Notes under the pieces: generated by a model
Databases searched by the model: none
What the model saw: the letters and a program-made list of their open reading frames with translations, nothing else
Told to the model about the DNA's origin: nothing
Part shown: in pieces, positions 1-11,095 of the stretch
How the letters are laid out: every line of letters begins with the position of its first letter
Numbering within the stretch: position 1 is the stretch's first letter
Translations under genes and position numbers: made by a program
Assembly: GCF_030867095.1 (NCBI RefSeq)
Contig: NC_081828.1
Coordinates: 53,359,434 to 53,423,433, forward strand
Reading direction: 5' to 3'
From: Alligator mississippiensis
Taxonomy: Eukaryota > Chordata > Crocodylia > Alligatoridae
DNA: 64,000 nucleotides

Positions 1-2600
1 TTAGCTTGCTATAATTCATAGAATTTGTGCTTCAAAAGTGTCCAGGCAATTACCTGTTACTTATTCACAAAAACCTTGTGAGACCTGAAAGCTGCATAAT
101 TTTTATCAAGAGTGATTATTTGTCTTAAATTTCAGGTTGGTAATGTTGAATAATGCGTTTCCAATTTGTTACTTGCTATTCAAGAATTTTTTCATCCAAT
201 AAGAGAGCAGAAACAATTCAATGCATATTAGGTGACCAGCCACCAAATAGTAAAGAGCAGTCAGTGTCAACAGATCACAAAGAACCTCTAGTCTGAATAA
301 TATTCATCCAAACTGCTTGGTGAATCATTCACACTAGCAAACACATTTGAAAAAAAACCAGGTCAATTCATGAAAACATTTGTCAGCTAAAAAGAGGCTG
401 AATTATCATTTAGTCCTATCTGAAACAAATACTCCACATAAATTACTTTTAACAAAAGCTGACTGGAGACTCCAGATGACACGTTGTTTATAAAGAAGGT
501 CATAAAATCTATATTAAGTATCTGGTCAGAGCTGTTCGCTCCTTCTCTTATCTGCAGTGTCTCCTACATCTGCCACTACATGAGTTTGATTTTTAAAAAG
601 TCTGATTCTACATCTTGATAATACAGTTGTGAAAAATCTCCCTTCTTTGTTTTAACTAAGAGGGAAACTGCTTACAGAGCCTTTCCCAGAGCATTTGTGT
701 AGAGAGTCTTTATTCTGAACTGTTATGGGATTTTAACAAAAAGCTACTTAATAAGAGACATTCGGAGTTACCACTTGACATTATGGACCATAATGAAAGC
801 AGCGATTTCTGGCTCAGCTTCGATTTCTGAGACAAAGCCGCGTGACTGTTCTGGTTATCTTAATCAAAAGTCACGGGTTTCATTAAAGCACCAGTATGAA
901 AAAAATGTGAGCAGAGTTCTCAAACAGGTTTCAGATCCCATGCACTGGGAACTAGTTGAAAAATAGTTGAAACGTTGCAATGTGTACATTTGATTATCTC
1001 TACCTTGTAAGAGGCGTTCTTGTCAGTGTGTCTTTTTGACACTCTCCTTAGCTGCTAGGCATATTTACAACCTGGTATAAATAAAAGCTGATTACAGTAG
1101 AGCTGGGGCCCTCAGCCAGCATGCACCACTCCGCCCCTCTTTTCCTTCCAGCCACATGACAGCAGACTATTCGTGTTGGGGGAGCTGATTTGGAGGGGAG
1201 TGCAGCAGGAGGAAGTGAAAACAGAGCTAGAAAATGAGATGTAGAACCCAAAGCAGGGAAGAGGAATCCAGGCAGGTCAAGAGAAACATCTCTTGCTTCC
1301 ATTATTACCAATGAAACATTACAGTCCAGAGTTCGAGGTTCTTGTCACAGAACCCCAAGGAAACCTCCATCTCCTGGAAGGAGAAGACTAGCTCCAGCCT
1401 TCTTGCCCTTTGGGTATGTACGTTCATTAAACACTCACAGATATAAATGCCACAGCCCCTCTGCTCTGCTTTGTTGAGAAATGGCACCGTGTGGTTCCCT
1501 GTGGAGCCTAAATCCCTGGGCATAGCTTTGCCCCCAACACATACAGAAAAGGCCCAACTCACATCACTCCTTCCAGTTAGCTCTGCTTTGGGGTCATCAA
1601 TGCAACCTCCTCCTGGAAACATCTGAGAGAAGAGGGTGCATGTTGTTCTCACCAGCCATAAAAGTCCTTGGCCCCACTGGCATATGGTCTAGGCATTCCT
1701 TAGTACCTTCGGGATCTCTCAGCCATGCAGACCTGCCTGTCCAGGTCTGAGAGGTGGTGTGGAGATGGGTGCCTCAGTCTGTGCTGCTGTTCCATCCCCT
1801 GATGAAGCCATTTCAGATGTGGTTGATGTTAAATGAAATACAATATTTTTCAGCAGGCAGGGCTCAGATCAGATGAGATCAGCCTGGTTTGGTTAACCCC
1901 TGGTTGTCTGGCAGAGTTCAGGTGATCAGTATTTTGTGACAGCTGGGCTAGAGCAGCGGGGTTTTTTATGCTGCTGACATCATGTTTCTGAGCTCCTTGT
2001 GTTGTAGGCCCTTGGATTCAGAGCAAGTCTTATATCTCTTTCACTTAGGCTCCCTCCCCCCAAACCCTGCCTTTGCATTTGTAATTAGGAAGGTCATCAG
2101 TGAACCTAAAAAAATCCCATTTTCATGGCTTGTGGAAGAAATACAATGAGGGAGGTCATTTGGATTCATGCCAACCTCACAGATGAACAGAAGAAAAGGG
2201 GACTACTACATATTTGGTGAAAACACTTGATTTCCTCAAAAAAAATATGCTCACTCCACCAGGTTTTTTTCCAACAATCAACACAGCAAAACTCTTTGGG
2301 CCTAAGTATAATGCATGTTTAAACCCTTATAGGCTGCTGGCAGGAAGAACCAATGTTGTATGAAGACATTAAAGTTGATTTGCTGAGAGAGGCCCACAAG
2401 TTCAAACTGCTCTATTGCAACTGAAAAAAGAGTTAGTATTTGGGTATTTGGTGCACCTCATTGCAGTATGACATTTTAAAAAGGAACAAGCAGAAAAGAA
2501 ACATACATCAGCATTCACAATGCAGAAGTAGTATATACATGGAGAAATCTGTCCATGTGAGCAGTAATTGAACTGGCATAATTGTACATTAAAAGATTCT
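1..2600. other. intergenic DNA, no gene seen
   Basis: AT-rich sequence with only short open frames that show no recognisable domain, no codon-like conservation pattern and no convincing splice-site chain. No repeat family could be named here. It may hold conserved non-coding elements downstream of GLUL, but that cannot be judged from a single sequence. Confidence 0.5.
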
Positions 2601-2639
2601 ACAAAGCCATTGACACTTAGATCACCTTGTCATGGCAAA

Positions 2640-2890
2640 GGATCGAACTTCCCCTTTCTGAGGGGCAAGAGAAAGATCCTCCTTATTCAGTTTCCCACTC
2701 CTCAGAGCTCTAGCTTGGCTTTACGAAGGGCAAGCCTCTGGCTTTGAGACTCTGGCTCTTCCCAGTCCCTGGCCTCTCTGATTATCTGTGTACCCCCACC
2801 TCTGGGAGCCTATTCTTTTTGGGGAGTTCCCGTGAAGGAAGAAGGAGGTATTTTCTACTTTTAAAGAGGAGGGGTTAGAGTTTTTCTCCA
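2640..2890 (-). mobile_element. LTR fragment matching the LTR-like stretch at 6.4-7.3 kb
   Basis: About 230 bases here match two blocks at about 6410-6560 and 7168-7265 in the same orientation. Shared phrases include cccccacctctgggagc and ctttctgag. The second copy differs by an insertion of about 600 bases. Because the 6.4-7.7 kb copy begins (minus strand) with an LTR-like TGYGACAAAG end, this piece is read as part of another LTR of the same family. It is an old, decayed fossil. Family assignment is inference. Confidence 0.4.
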
Positions 2891-3130
2891 TTGGCACTGG
2901 CAGGACCTTATGGGCCAGAGTTGATTTGTTGCCTTTTGATGCCCAGGATGCCATGCAAGCCAAGCAGTTCTGCATATCTCTTAGCAGCACTCTTACACCT
3001 TGTTGCAGGACTGCATGTCTCTTATTTCTCCCTGTAGGCCTGGTAACCCTTTGGGACCTAGGAGCCCCACTGCAGGGCCAGGAAGAGGAATGGCTTTCTC
3101 TACTTTACCCTTGTAGAGCTAGATGGGACA

Positions 3131-3236
3131 GTGACCCAAGGATGGGTCACTACATGTTTGTTTGGTTTTGACTTGTGTCGGACCCAAAGAGGGGTAGTCA
3201 CTTGCACGTTCTGTTTGGTGGTTAAAATCCAAGGAA
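3131..3236. repeat. degenerate tandem duplication, about 52-bp unit
   Basis: Two imperfect tandem copies, each starting gacccaa and carrying a CACT block followed by gttTGG about 20 bases later. It sits between the 2.6 kb LTR piece and the 215-codon open frame. The copies are well diverged, so the duplication is old. Its role is unknown. Confidence 0.35.
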
Positions 3237-3550
3237 GGGTATGGATGTTGTGATAAGTCATCTGTGCTGGCGGATTTTTATGGGCGGCATGAGTAATAGC
3301 AAAGGGAAGCCCAGGATGAACTGGCAGCTCAGATCCTGGGGCAAGAAATTCTGTCCTGGAAAGATAAGCAACGGCAATATATGGCCCAGAGTCAGAAGCT
3401 TATTGAAGCATTCAAGAGGACTTAAAAAGCAAAGGCAGGTATCCGTATCACAATCCCTTCAAGGCATTAAAAGAGCGATTAAAGGGTAGGCAGAAGAGTA
3501 ACGCCATAGTAGTCAAAGAAATTCAGGTGTGAAATGATACACTGATAGGC

Positions 3551-4198
3551 ATGGTGGTTGAATCACCAACTGTAGTCGTGATTGCTAAGGCAGTAAAGCC
3601 GATAAAGTGTCATGAGCCTTCACCACCTAGAGCGGAGGTGAAGAGTAAGGTGAATGTGAGGAGTGAAAGTGCTGAGCATGTGCATGAACTGGGTCATGAC
3701 AGGTGCAGCCCAGAGTGTGCGGTGCCAGCAGCGACTGACACAGAGGACTGTCTCAGGTTTGAAGCTGATGAGGTCTCACCCTTATGGGATTCCAGTACTG
3801 AAACTGTGATCTTGGACAGCCCAGAAGTGACAGAATCCAGCAGAGATCAAGATCCAGATAGTCCAGAGGTGATGGGATCTAGTGGAGATCCAGACAGCCC
3901 AGAGGCGGTGGCTTTCAACAGTGGCCTGGAGACTTTTCCACCAAAATTGCTGGGGGAAAGCACAGGAGAAGCATGTTCTTCAGCAGTGACAGAGAGCAGC
4001 CCTCCAGGACACACACACACATTCATTTGTGAATCACCTATTCCAGTTTGTGGATCTGCAAGCGGGATGACAAGGCCAGCTGGATCAGAAAGTCGGGAGT
4101 GGGTTGGCTCTGACTTTGTGGCTGTGATTTGTGGTCCCCAGACTGGATGGACATACATTTTGTTCAGGAGGAACAGCAGGGAGGAATCCTTGTTCTGA
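3551..4198 (+). other. 215-codon open frame of unknown nature
   Basis: An ATG-to-stop frame of 215 codons, unusually long for this AT-rich background. The product would be acidic and rich in Ser, Pro, Glu and Asp. Its middle repeats a short SPEV/DSPE-like motif several times (roughly residues 90-120). It has no obvious signal peptide, membrane segment or known domain. It lies between LTR-like pieces, so it may be a leftover of a mobile element, or a chance frame kept open by low-complexity repeats. No promoter or splice sites could be assigned. I do not recognise it. Confidence 0.2.
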
Positions 4199-4349
4199 TT
4201 CGTGCGAAGTCCAAGTGGTCCTGGACATGACCAAAAATTGCATCCAACCGGATGACTGTTAAACAATGGATCATCAGTTTGATTTGTTATAACCTATGTA
4301 TATGAACATTTGTTGTTTGATTTGTTGTTTGCTGTATTAAGTTGCTGTA

Positions 4350-4380
4350 CATATATATAGAGAGAGAGAGAGAGAGAGAG
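4350..4380. repeat. (TA)n(GA)n microsatellite
   Basis: A compound simple repeat: a short alternating AT run followed by about eleven GA units. Confidence 0.9.
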
Positions 4381-5775
4381 TTGTGTTAAGGTTATTAATT
4401 GTTGAATGTAACGTTATAATAAGGATCGATCTCTGTATGTCTGTGGATGAAAGTGGATACTACAGGTGTGAGTTGGTAAGTTTGTGGTTGGTTGTTGTGG
4501 GTTCTTTGGTAAAGTCGTTGTGTTTGATGGATAGAGGTGCAGGTCTCATGGATAGTGTTGCCTCAAAGATCAATGCCACGCCAGCGCTGCCACATCAGGT
4601 GAAAGAGCAGAGGAGCACTACAGCGTGGGGGACTGCCACCCAATCAAAGGTGCTATGGACATTGTGTGTTTCACACACAACATCATCACGGAGAGGAATG
4701 TAGAGCCAGATGGCAGCATATCCCCTGGCTTTGGGTGGTTCATCTAGTCCTAGTGAACTTTTAACCTGATGACCCAATTGTGAATGGACTGCATGCTCAG
4801 TTGAAGCTGATCCTTTGATAAGAAGAGGTCTGAGGTGAATGTCACCTACCCAGCCAGGTACCGAGTACACAAGAGTGTGCTGTGCACAGAAAAGCATGAG
4901 TGCTTGGTGCATGAGCACCAGATTGGGTGTGTGAATGAGTGACAGGAGTCAGGCATGAATGGCCATAAAAGGAGGATTTGTGTCTTCTGTCCCCTGCAGA
5001 CTGATTGAAGGTGCTGTATCTCCTACGGTGTGATTGGAAGTGTGCCTCTTGCCTGTGTGTATATGGGACTGAGCATGGCTGGAGGGCTGGGGCGGCCAAA
5101 GGCTAGTGCAATTGTACCACATACGCAAGGTGTGTGAGTGGCAGGAGATTGGCAGCTGTGTGGGGTGGTGAGAGTGGGTGTGAGCTGAGGTGGCCAATTC
5201 TTTCTGTGGTCTGGGTGAGGGCAAGGGTCCCTGGGGACCAATATCCCTCACATGATCATTGGCACAGGTGAGGGCTCGGAGTGACCAATATCCAGTGTGT
5301 GTTTGTGTGGCAAAAGTGGAGAGTGACTCGTGCTATGTCGCTGGCAGACTGTCAGTGAGTAGGAAAGAGCGTGCTGCTCTCTAGCATCCCGGTGGGCACT
5401 CTTCTGTGTGTCGGTCATAGCATGGGTGACTAGTACCTCCCGAGTCTAGGGGAGCACCAGATCACTGACCGGGGGGATGTCCCTCAGTGGCTGATTGCCG
5501 ACCGGGGAGGGGGTCCCCAGCAGCCCATGCAGAGCCCGAAATCACCAGTAGCAAAACCAGAAGTGCACTTCCAGTTTCGTGGCTGGTATTTCCAGCCACC
5601 CGCATGCATCCCCTATGCATCGCAGTGGGTCATAGTCCGACCTTGCAGTGTTTCTTGTTGTTGTTAATAGGGGAGGGTTCTTGGGTTTTTTATTGTTGTG
5701 TATATTGTTGTTGCCTGTTGTTGTATAATATCTTTGTTGTTACTCCCTGTTTTGTTGTCTTTGGTTATTTTCTAA

Positions 5776-8279
5776 TTAATTATTTTTAGCAGTGGGGTAG
5801 CACCAGGCTGCAGGTGTACACCCTGCCGAAAGCAGGCTGTCCACCTCTTTCAAATTACCGTGGCTAATTAAGGCCCTCCCTAATTGGCCCGTCAACACCC
5901 TTTGCTCCATTATATTGAGACCAGGTGGACCCCTGGGTCCTGGCTGTGCAGGATGACCCAGAACCTCCCTGATACCCAAAATGCTGATATGGACCCAGAG
6001 GGTTTCTGGATTCCTGAAAGTCCTCAGTCTTGCCAGCTCCCTCTGATGCCATTGGTCCTCATCTTCCATCTTGATCCAAAGGTCCTCCACCTGAAGCTTC
6101 TTTTGTCTCAGGATCAGTCTCTGTCATTGCAGCTTATCAGAGATTATCATCATTAACACTGCCCTCCTCTACCAGCAAATCAGGCAGCCACCCTGCTGTT
6201 GGGTCTGGAACTGGTCTTGGCTAAAAGGCCAAGGATTGATCACTGTCCCACGAGTGTGATTGGCTGTGCTTTGTTAGTCTTCCCAAAGGTTAGCTCTCTC
6301 CCCTGGCACAAGTCAACAAGCCTCGCCTTAGAGTGGTGTTTATACACTGAATCCTTAACTATAGCTTTGGGCAGGCACTCTGGGATCCCACCGCTCTCAC
6401 CACCTGCCACAAAAAAGGATCAAACTGCCCTTTCTGAGAGGGAGGGGAAAGTATTTCCTCGGGTTGTCCCCAAGAAGCTTTATTTGGTCTCCCTTTTCTC
6501 AGAGGACTCCCAGCAGCCAACCCTAGCTTGACTGCACAAGAGGCAAATGTCTGGCTTTGAAGATTTACTGGGGCCCTGAGCAAACAGAAAATTGGAGGCC
6601 CCCCACCAGGCAAGGGTCGGTTCCCTCTGCGCCCACCTGGGGACTGCGGTTGGGCCCGTCTGGCCTCCTCAGCATGTCCAGGTCAAGTCAGGAGGTGCGA
6701 GTGCCACTGGGGTGAAGGTGGCCCCGGCCCCCCTGCCTGGTGGGTGTTGCATGGGGCCGGGGCTGGGGAGGGGGCGGAGGGAAGATGGGGTCTGCGCTGC
6801 CCCTGACTGACCACCCACCCCTCTGCCAGCCCTGGTGGGGTGGGGTTGTTGCTCTCGTCCTGTCCCAGCGATGCTGGTACCAGCAGTCACCTGCAGAAGG
6901 CAGAGAGCCGGACCAGGGCTGCCCATGTGGCCTCCTGGCAACAGATGGCCCCTGGAAGCTGCCACCACCCACATGTAGCCCCACGCCGGCCCCCTAGCCT
7001 CTGGCCCTGGCCCAGCTGGAGGGGAGGTAGCGTGCGCTGCCTGCCCCAGATGCCCATGGCCGGGATGCTTGCCTGGGCCATGCTGCCCCTTGGGCCGCAG
7101 GGGCCCCCGATTGGCAGAGGTCCCTGGGCCCAGGCCCTGCAGGCCCATGCATTCATCTGCCTCTGCCCATGGCTCTGCTCAGTCCCTGGTCTCCCCGGTT
7201 ATCCATAGCACCCCCACCTCTGGGAGCTCCTTCTTTTTGGGCAGCTCCCAGGAGGGAAGGAGGGGTCAGAGTACCACCGTCCCAAACAGCACAGCAGACT
7301 GCTTCAAAACAACCAGTCCTTCTTGTGCTAGTGCAATTCCCTCTGTCCTCCCGGGGACCAGTTCTTCTCTCCCTCTCCACCCTGGGACCTTCTCCCCCTG
7401 GTGCCATCTTGCTCCTCCAGCCTGCTCAGCCCCACTTGCAACGAAGCAGTTACAAAATTATAGTTTAAAGGTGGGGGCGGCACTCCCCCAGTCAATGAAA
7501 CAATGTCATGGGGAACCAATCAGGGGGCAGTCTCTGGCCCCTGTTGCCGGGCCCAGACTGCCATCTGCCCCCGAGGTGAAAAGGGCACATGGATGTCCTC
7601 CACAGGGAACGATTTAGAAGCATTATTTGCAGTAAAGCCTGCCTGCACCGAGCACCCCAAAGCATACCCTGCGACAACTTCAGGCTAAAATCCAGCTCGC
7701 TGAGCCATCTTTGTCGCATCTCTCCCCTTCTCTAAAAATTGAACCGAGCTGGATCATTATAAGCAGAGATCCAGGGAAGTTCACGTCTCCACTTTTGGAG
7801 ACAAAGCATCAGCAATTATATTTTCATTGTTTTTAATGTGAATCATCTGTATGTCATAATCCTGTAAAGCCAAATGCCATCTCTGGTCAGCACTGGTTCA
7901 CCTCAGCACTATACTGCGATTCCCAGTGCTAGAAAATGCTCCAGAAAACACACAGGGCAAGGTGATACCCCCTCTAGCTCCAAGTCTCCCCTACCAACCT
8001 CTTCCCTACAGTAGCAGCCACCTGGAAGACCTGGTTGGCCAGCTGCAGCCTCTGGACCTTTTGGCCCTGAGACACCCACAGTGTCTGGATCTCCAAGGAA
8101 ATCTAGATCTACAAAGATCTTGTAGACCTGGAAGGCATCCCCTTTGACCAATAGTTCTGGATGGCCCCTGTTGTCCAGGTAATCTGGTTTTACAGACTCT
8201 CCCTTGGAGGGAGTTCACTTGTTCCCCACCACAACTGCAAGCTAGAATCCAGCCTAGTCACCTAGCCACCTTTGTCACA
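5776..8279 (-). mobile_element. Ty3/gypsy-like LTR retroelement remains, broken
   Basis: Minus-strand fossil. At about 7797-7908 the minus strand resembles the end of a Ty3/gypsy RNase H domain, with a WHLALQDYDIQ-like block and an IIADALS ending. Two similar LTR-like starts (TGTGACAAAG or GCGACAAAG on the minus strand) lie at about 8279 and 7718. The stretch from 7718 down to about 6300 looks like LTR, with a TATA-like GTATAAAC near 6340 on the minus strand. A charged gag-like segment follows at about 5776-6100. The element is old and heavily broken. An LTR lying between an RNase H piece and a gag-like piece suggests either two copies or a tandem arrangement. Exact ends are uncertain. Confidence 0.45.
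6561..7167. mobile_element. GC-rich repeat inserted in the LTR copy
   Basis: Comparison with the LTR piece at 2.64-2.87 kb shows about 600 extra bases here, falling after a shared ctggctttga and ending before a shared block containing agtccctgg. The insert is GC-rich, begins near ggggccctgag and has no long coding frame. Target duplication and terminal repeats were not clearly resolved, so its class (a hAT-type short element is likely in this genome) is inference. Confidence 0.4.
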
Positions 8280-8290
8280 GTCGACTATTA

Positions 8291-8310
8291 TACACACACA
8301 CACACACACA
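8291..8310. repeat. (CA)n microsatellite
   Basis: About ten CA units just outside the outer LTR-like end at 8279. Confidence 0.9.
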
Positions 8311-10372
8311 CCCCCCTTTGAAGAAACTTATGGAAAATCTTTTGATTGCATTAAGAATTCACTATTGAGAACTAGACAAACTTTGGTATGTTAAAACATT
8401 TAACACAATACTTATCTCAGTGCTGCTTTGTATGGTAAGCAGCTTCAAATAGACAGCAGTCAATGAAACAAGAATGCAGTTGCTCAGTGTATCAAAAAGT
8501 TGATAATAGTTTTTGACTGCTTCTGGACAAAACATACAGGATTTTCCTTGCATTAGATTGCAAGCTTTCAATCCCTTTTGAATTACATTTCTGCTTTTAT
8601 GTACAATTTACTATTGCACTTTTGTTTCATTGTTGATGGATATTTCCTTAAAACATGAACATAACATGAATTTCCTTCCTATTAGGAGACTAGCTTAACT
8701 TAGAAGTCAAAACATTTTAATAAAAAAGTAAGTTCATTCTCTGAAGAGTTCATCTTAAGGATCTCTTATTTGTAAGAGTTCCAGTATCTTAAGAAGTCTC
8801 TGTGCCCTAAGTAATTGAAAGGCAATGCCCAAGTAATAATAATGGTGATTGAACAACAGAGATTTAGCAAAGGTCCAGAAGATTTTCCCTAAAAGGGAAA
8901 GGATTTTTTTCTCCCAAACAATCAGTGAAAGATTCTGTTATTTTAAACTGGGGATTTTTAATTTTAAAAAGGAGATAAAATAGATTAAAAAAATTAGAAT
9001 CAATTATGTAACACAATGATTGGTGTTGTCAAATTACAGGCCAGTTCTCATTAGGTAGATTAAAGATGAACATAGGATTTCTGTCGGCTGTGAACAAAAC
9101 AGTGCTGTTAAAAGTGGCAAAGGCCAGGACTAAATCTGCAGATAAGGCAACAGGACTTGGGCAGCCAACAGGATGATTTTAAGAGATTTGATCCTGTTAA
9201 TTGCAAACTCATCCCAAGGACATTGAAATGGAACCCTTTATTTATCTATTTTACATACAGCAAGGGATCCACATCCTCTTCTGTGTTACCACTGAAGCAG
9301 GAATACATTTCATTTAGCTCCAGGGTTAAACATGGATCCAGTGCTCTTTGTGAGCTAGCTGAGGCTCACCAGCCCTCTCTCCTCCCAGAGGAACATTTGC
9401 AGGAGAGTCTAAACTCCATCCTTCACGTTCTTCAATTCCCTAACACGTAGGAAACGAATTTGCAGGGTTTGCACAGGAGATACAAGCTGCATCCTGCAAA
9501 AAAAAAAACAACCAAAAAACCCCCAAAAAACAGAGCTTGTACTGTGGAAGGTCTAATCCTCCGTCTCTTCTCAGGCCACTAGCAAACTCCTGTAGGTCAG
9601 CATCTTCTTTCTTGTTGAGGCTCTGGATCATTGATAGCTCATGGATCATTAGACTAAACCCTCAGCCAGCAACGGGGATGTACAGTGGACAGCAGCTCAG
9701 CTCTCCAGAGCACCACACTCGGGGATTGGTTTTTTTTGCTTTTGTTTCCCTAAAGATGAAAAGACTGAACCTGTGCTCCCCTCCCAGCATTGCAAGAACC
9801 AGGAACACAATTCAAACAGATTTGTGGCCTTGCCAAGGCCTCAGATGGAGACTGTTAAAGCTAAGTTCATGCACACAAGTTTTGGAAGGTTTTTATTGTT
9901 ATTTTTTAAAATATAAGCCTTTTCAGATGCTTTGTGAGAACCATGTAATTCACCTATTTGCTTTAGTAGGAGTAAAGATTTGAACAAAGGAAGCAAACGG
10001 CCCTGTGGTCTCACCTGGTAGGGGAAACTTCACAGCAGAAATGGAGCATTAAGATAAAGAAAAGAAAACTGAAGCATTCCTGGTACCCTGACAACTGAGC
10101 TTGTCAAGTTTCAAGCAGAAAGTAAAGGTCTGGTGAACAGTTGGATAGGAGCCCTCCAAAGAGTACCCATACTCAATAATGCAGGCTTTGCTTTAGCAGC
10201 AAGGAGGATGCTGCAGTCAGTACTGGGGAAGGACCCTTGCATGGATGAGGTGCAGAAAGAATTGCTGTTGCTCCCAGCCAAAAGCAGTAAACCATACAGC
10301 CTGTCAACTTACAGCTGGCCATAAGGCTCCCCTGGCACTTTTCACAAGAGGATCCTAATTTAATCACCATAA

Positions 10373-10490
10373 AAACATAGGGCTAGAAAGTGCTTTGAAG
10401 GTAAAGTAGTCCTTTTCCTTGCGGAGGCAGGTAAAGCATCCCTACATCTCCCTCAACAGATGCTTGCCTCTGGTGTGATCACATTCTGCC
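10373..10490 (-). mobile_element. CR1 LINE 3' end fragment (old)
   Basis: On the plus strand it begins catagggctagaaag and later has caacagatgcttgcc. This is the reverse complement of the sauropsid CR1 3'UTR pattern, which has a terminal CCTATG-type tail and a preceding ACCTGT-like block. It is clearly diverged from consensus, so it is an old, 5'-truncated copy. Confidence 0.55.
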
Positions 10491-10984
10491 TCCTCAAAGC
10501 ATCCTGTGAAGAAGTGTCTGACTTGTATGGTTGGCACAGAGAGTAGACACATTGTACTCCAGACGTAGCTGCATGGTCACCCATGCCTACACTACAGATT
10601 TCTGATGACACAGCTATGTCAGTTGGTGGTCAGAAGAGCTGTGGTTTCTGACTGATATTACCCACCTATAAACAACCCTGCCGTGTACACAGTTATACCA
10701 GCAACATGAGGATGGCTTGTTTTGCTCGTGAGAAGTGGCTCCACTATGTCTGCAATGTACAGCTGTACCAGTGCCCACCCCAGCAAGGCTTTGCCTGTAG
10801 ACCATTCACAGCCTAGATATGGCCTTGAAAACATAGGTGGTATATGCACTCTAACACAAACCATCCTGAAGTGTGTACCAAGCGCCACATACGCAGGAGA
10901 CAATCCATATGGTTGCCTTCAAAGAGAGCACATACTTTTTCAACACAAGGAAAGTCTCAGCTACAGCCCTCCCAGTAAGTAAAA

Positions 10985-11095
10985 CATTGTCCCCATCTTT
11001 CTGATATCAACAATGGGGAGAGCTGGTAATTACTTGTCAGAGGTCACGCAGCAAGAGCACTGCCAGGGACTAAACCAACATGACTAGTCTCTCTC
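10985..11095 (+). mobile_element. MIR-like SINE fragment
   Basis: Contains agaggtcacgcagcaag followed by a gccagggactaaacc-type block. This matches the order of the MIR core (AGGTCACACAGC, then a GGGAnTnGAACC block). Short and diverged. Confidence 0.4.

Noticed and set aside
7909-8151. Minus-strand frame with a GPKGPEAAAGQPGLPGG stretch that resembles collagen
   Set aside because: It is too short and irregular for collagen triplets, and it lies within the LTR element remains.
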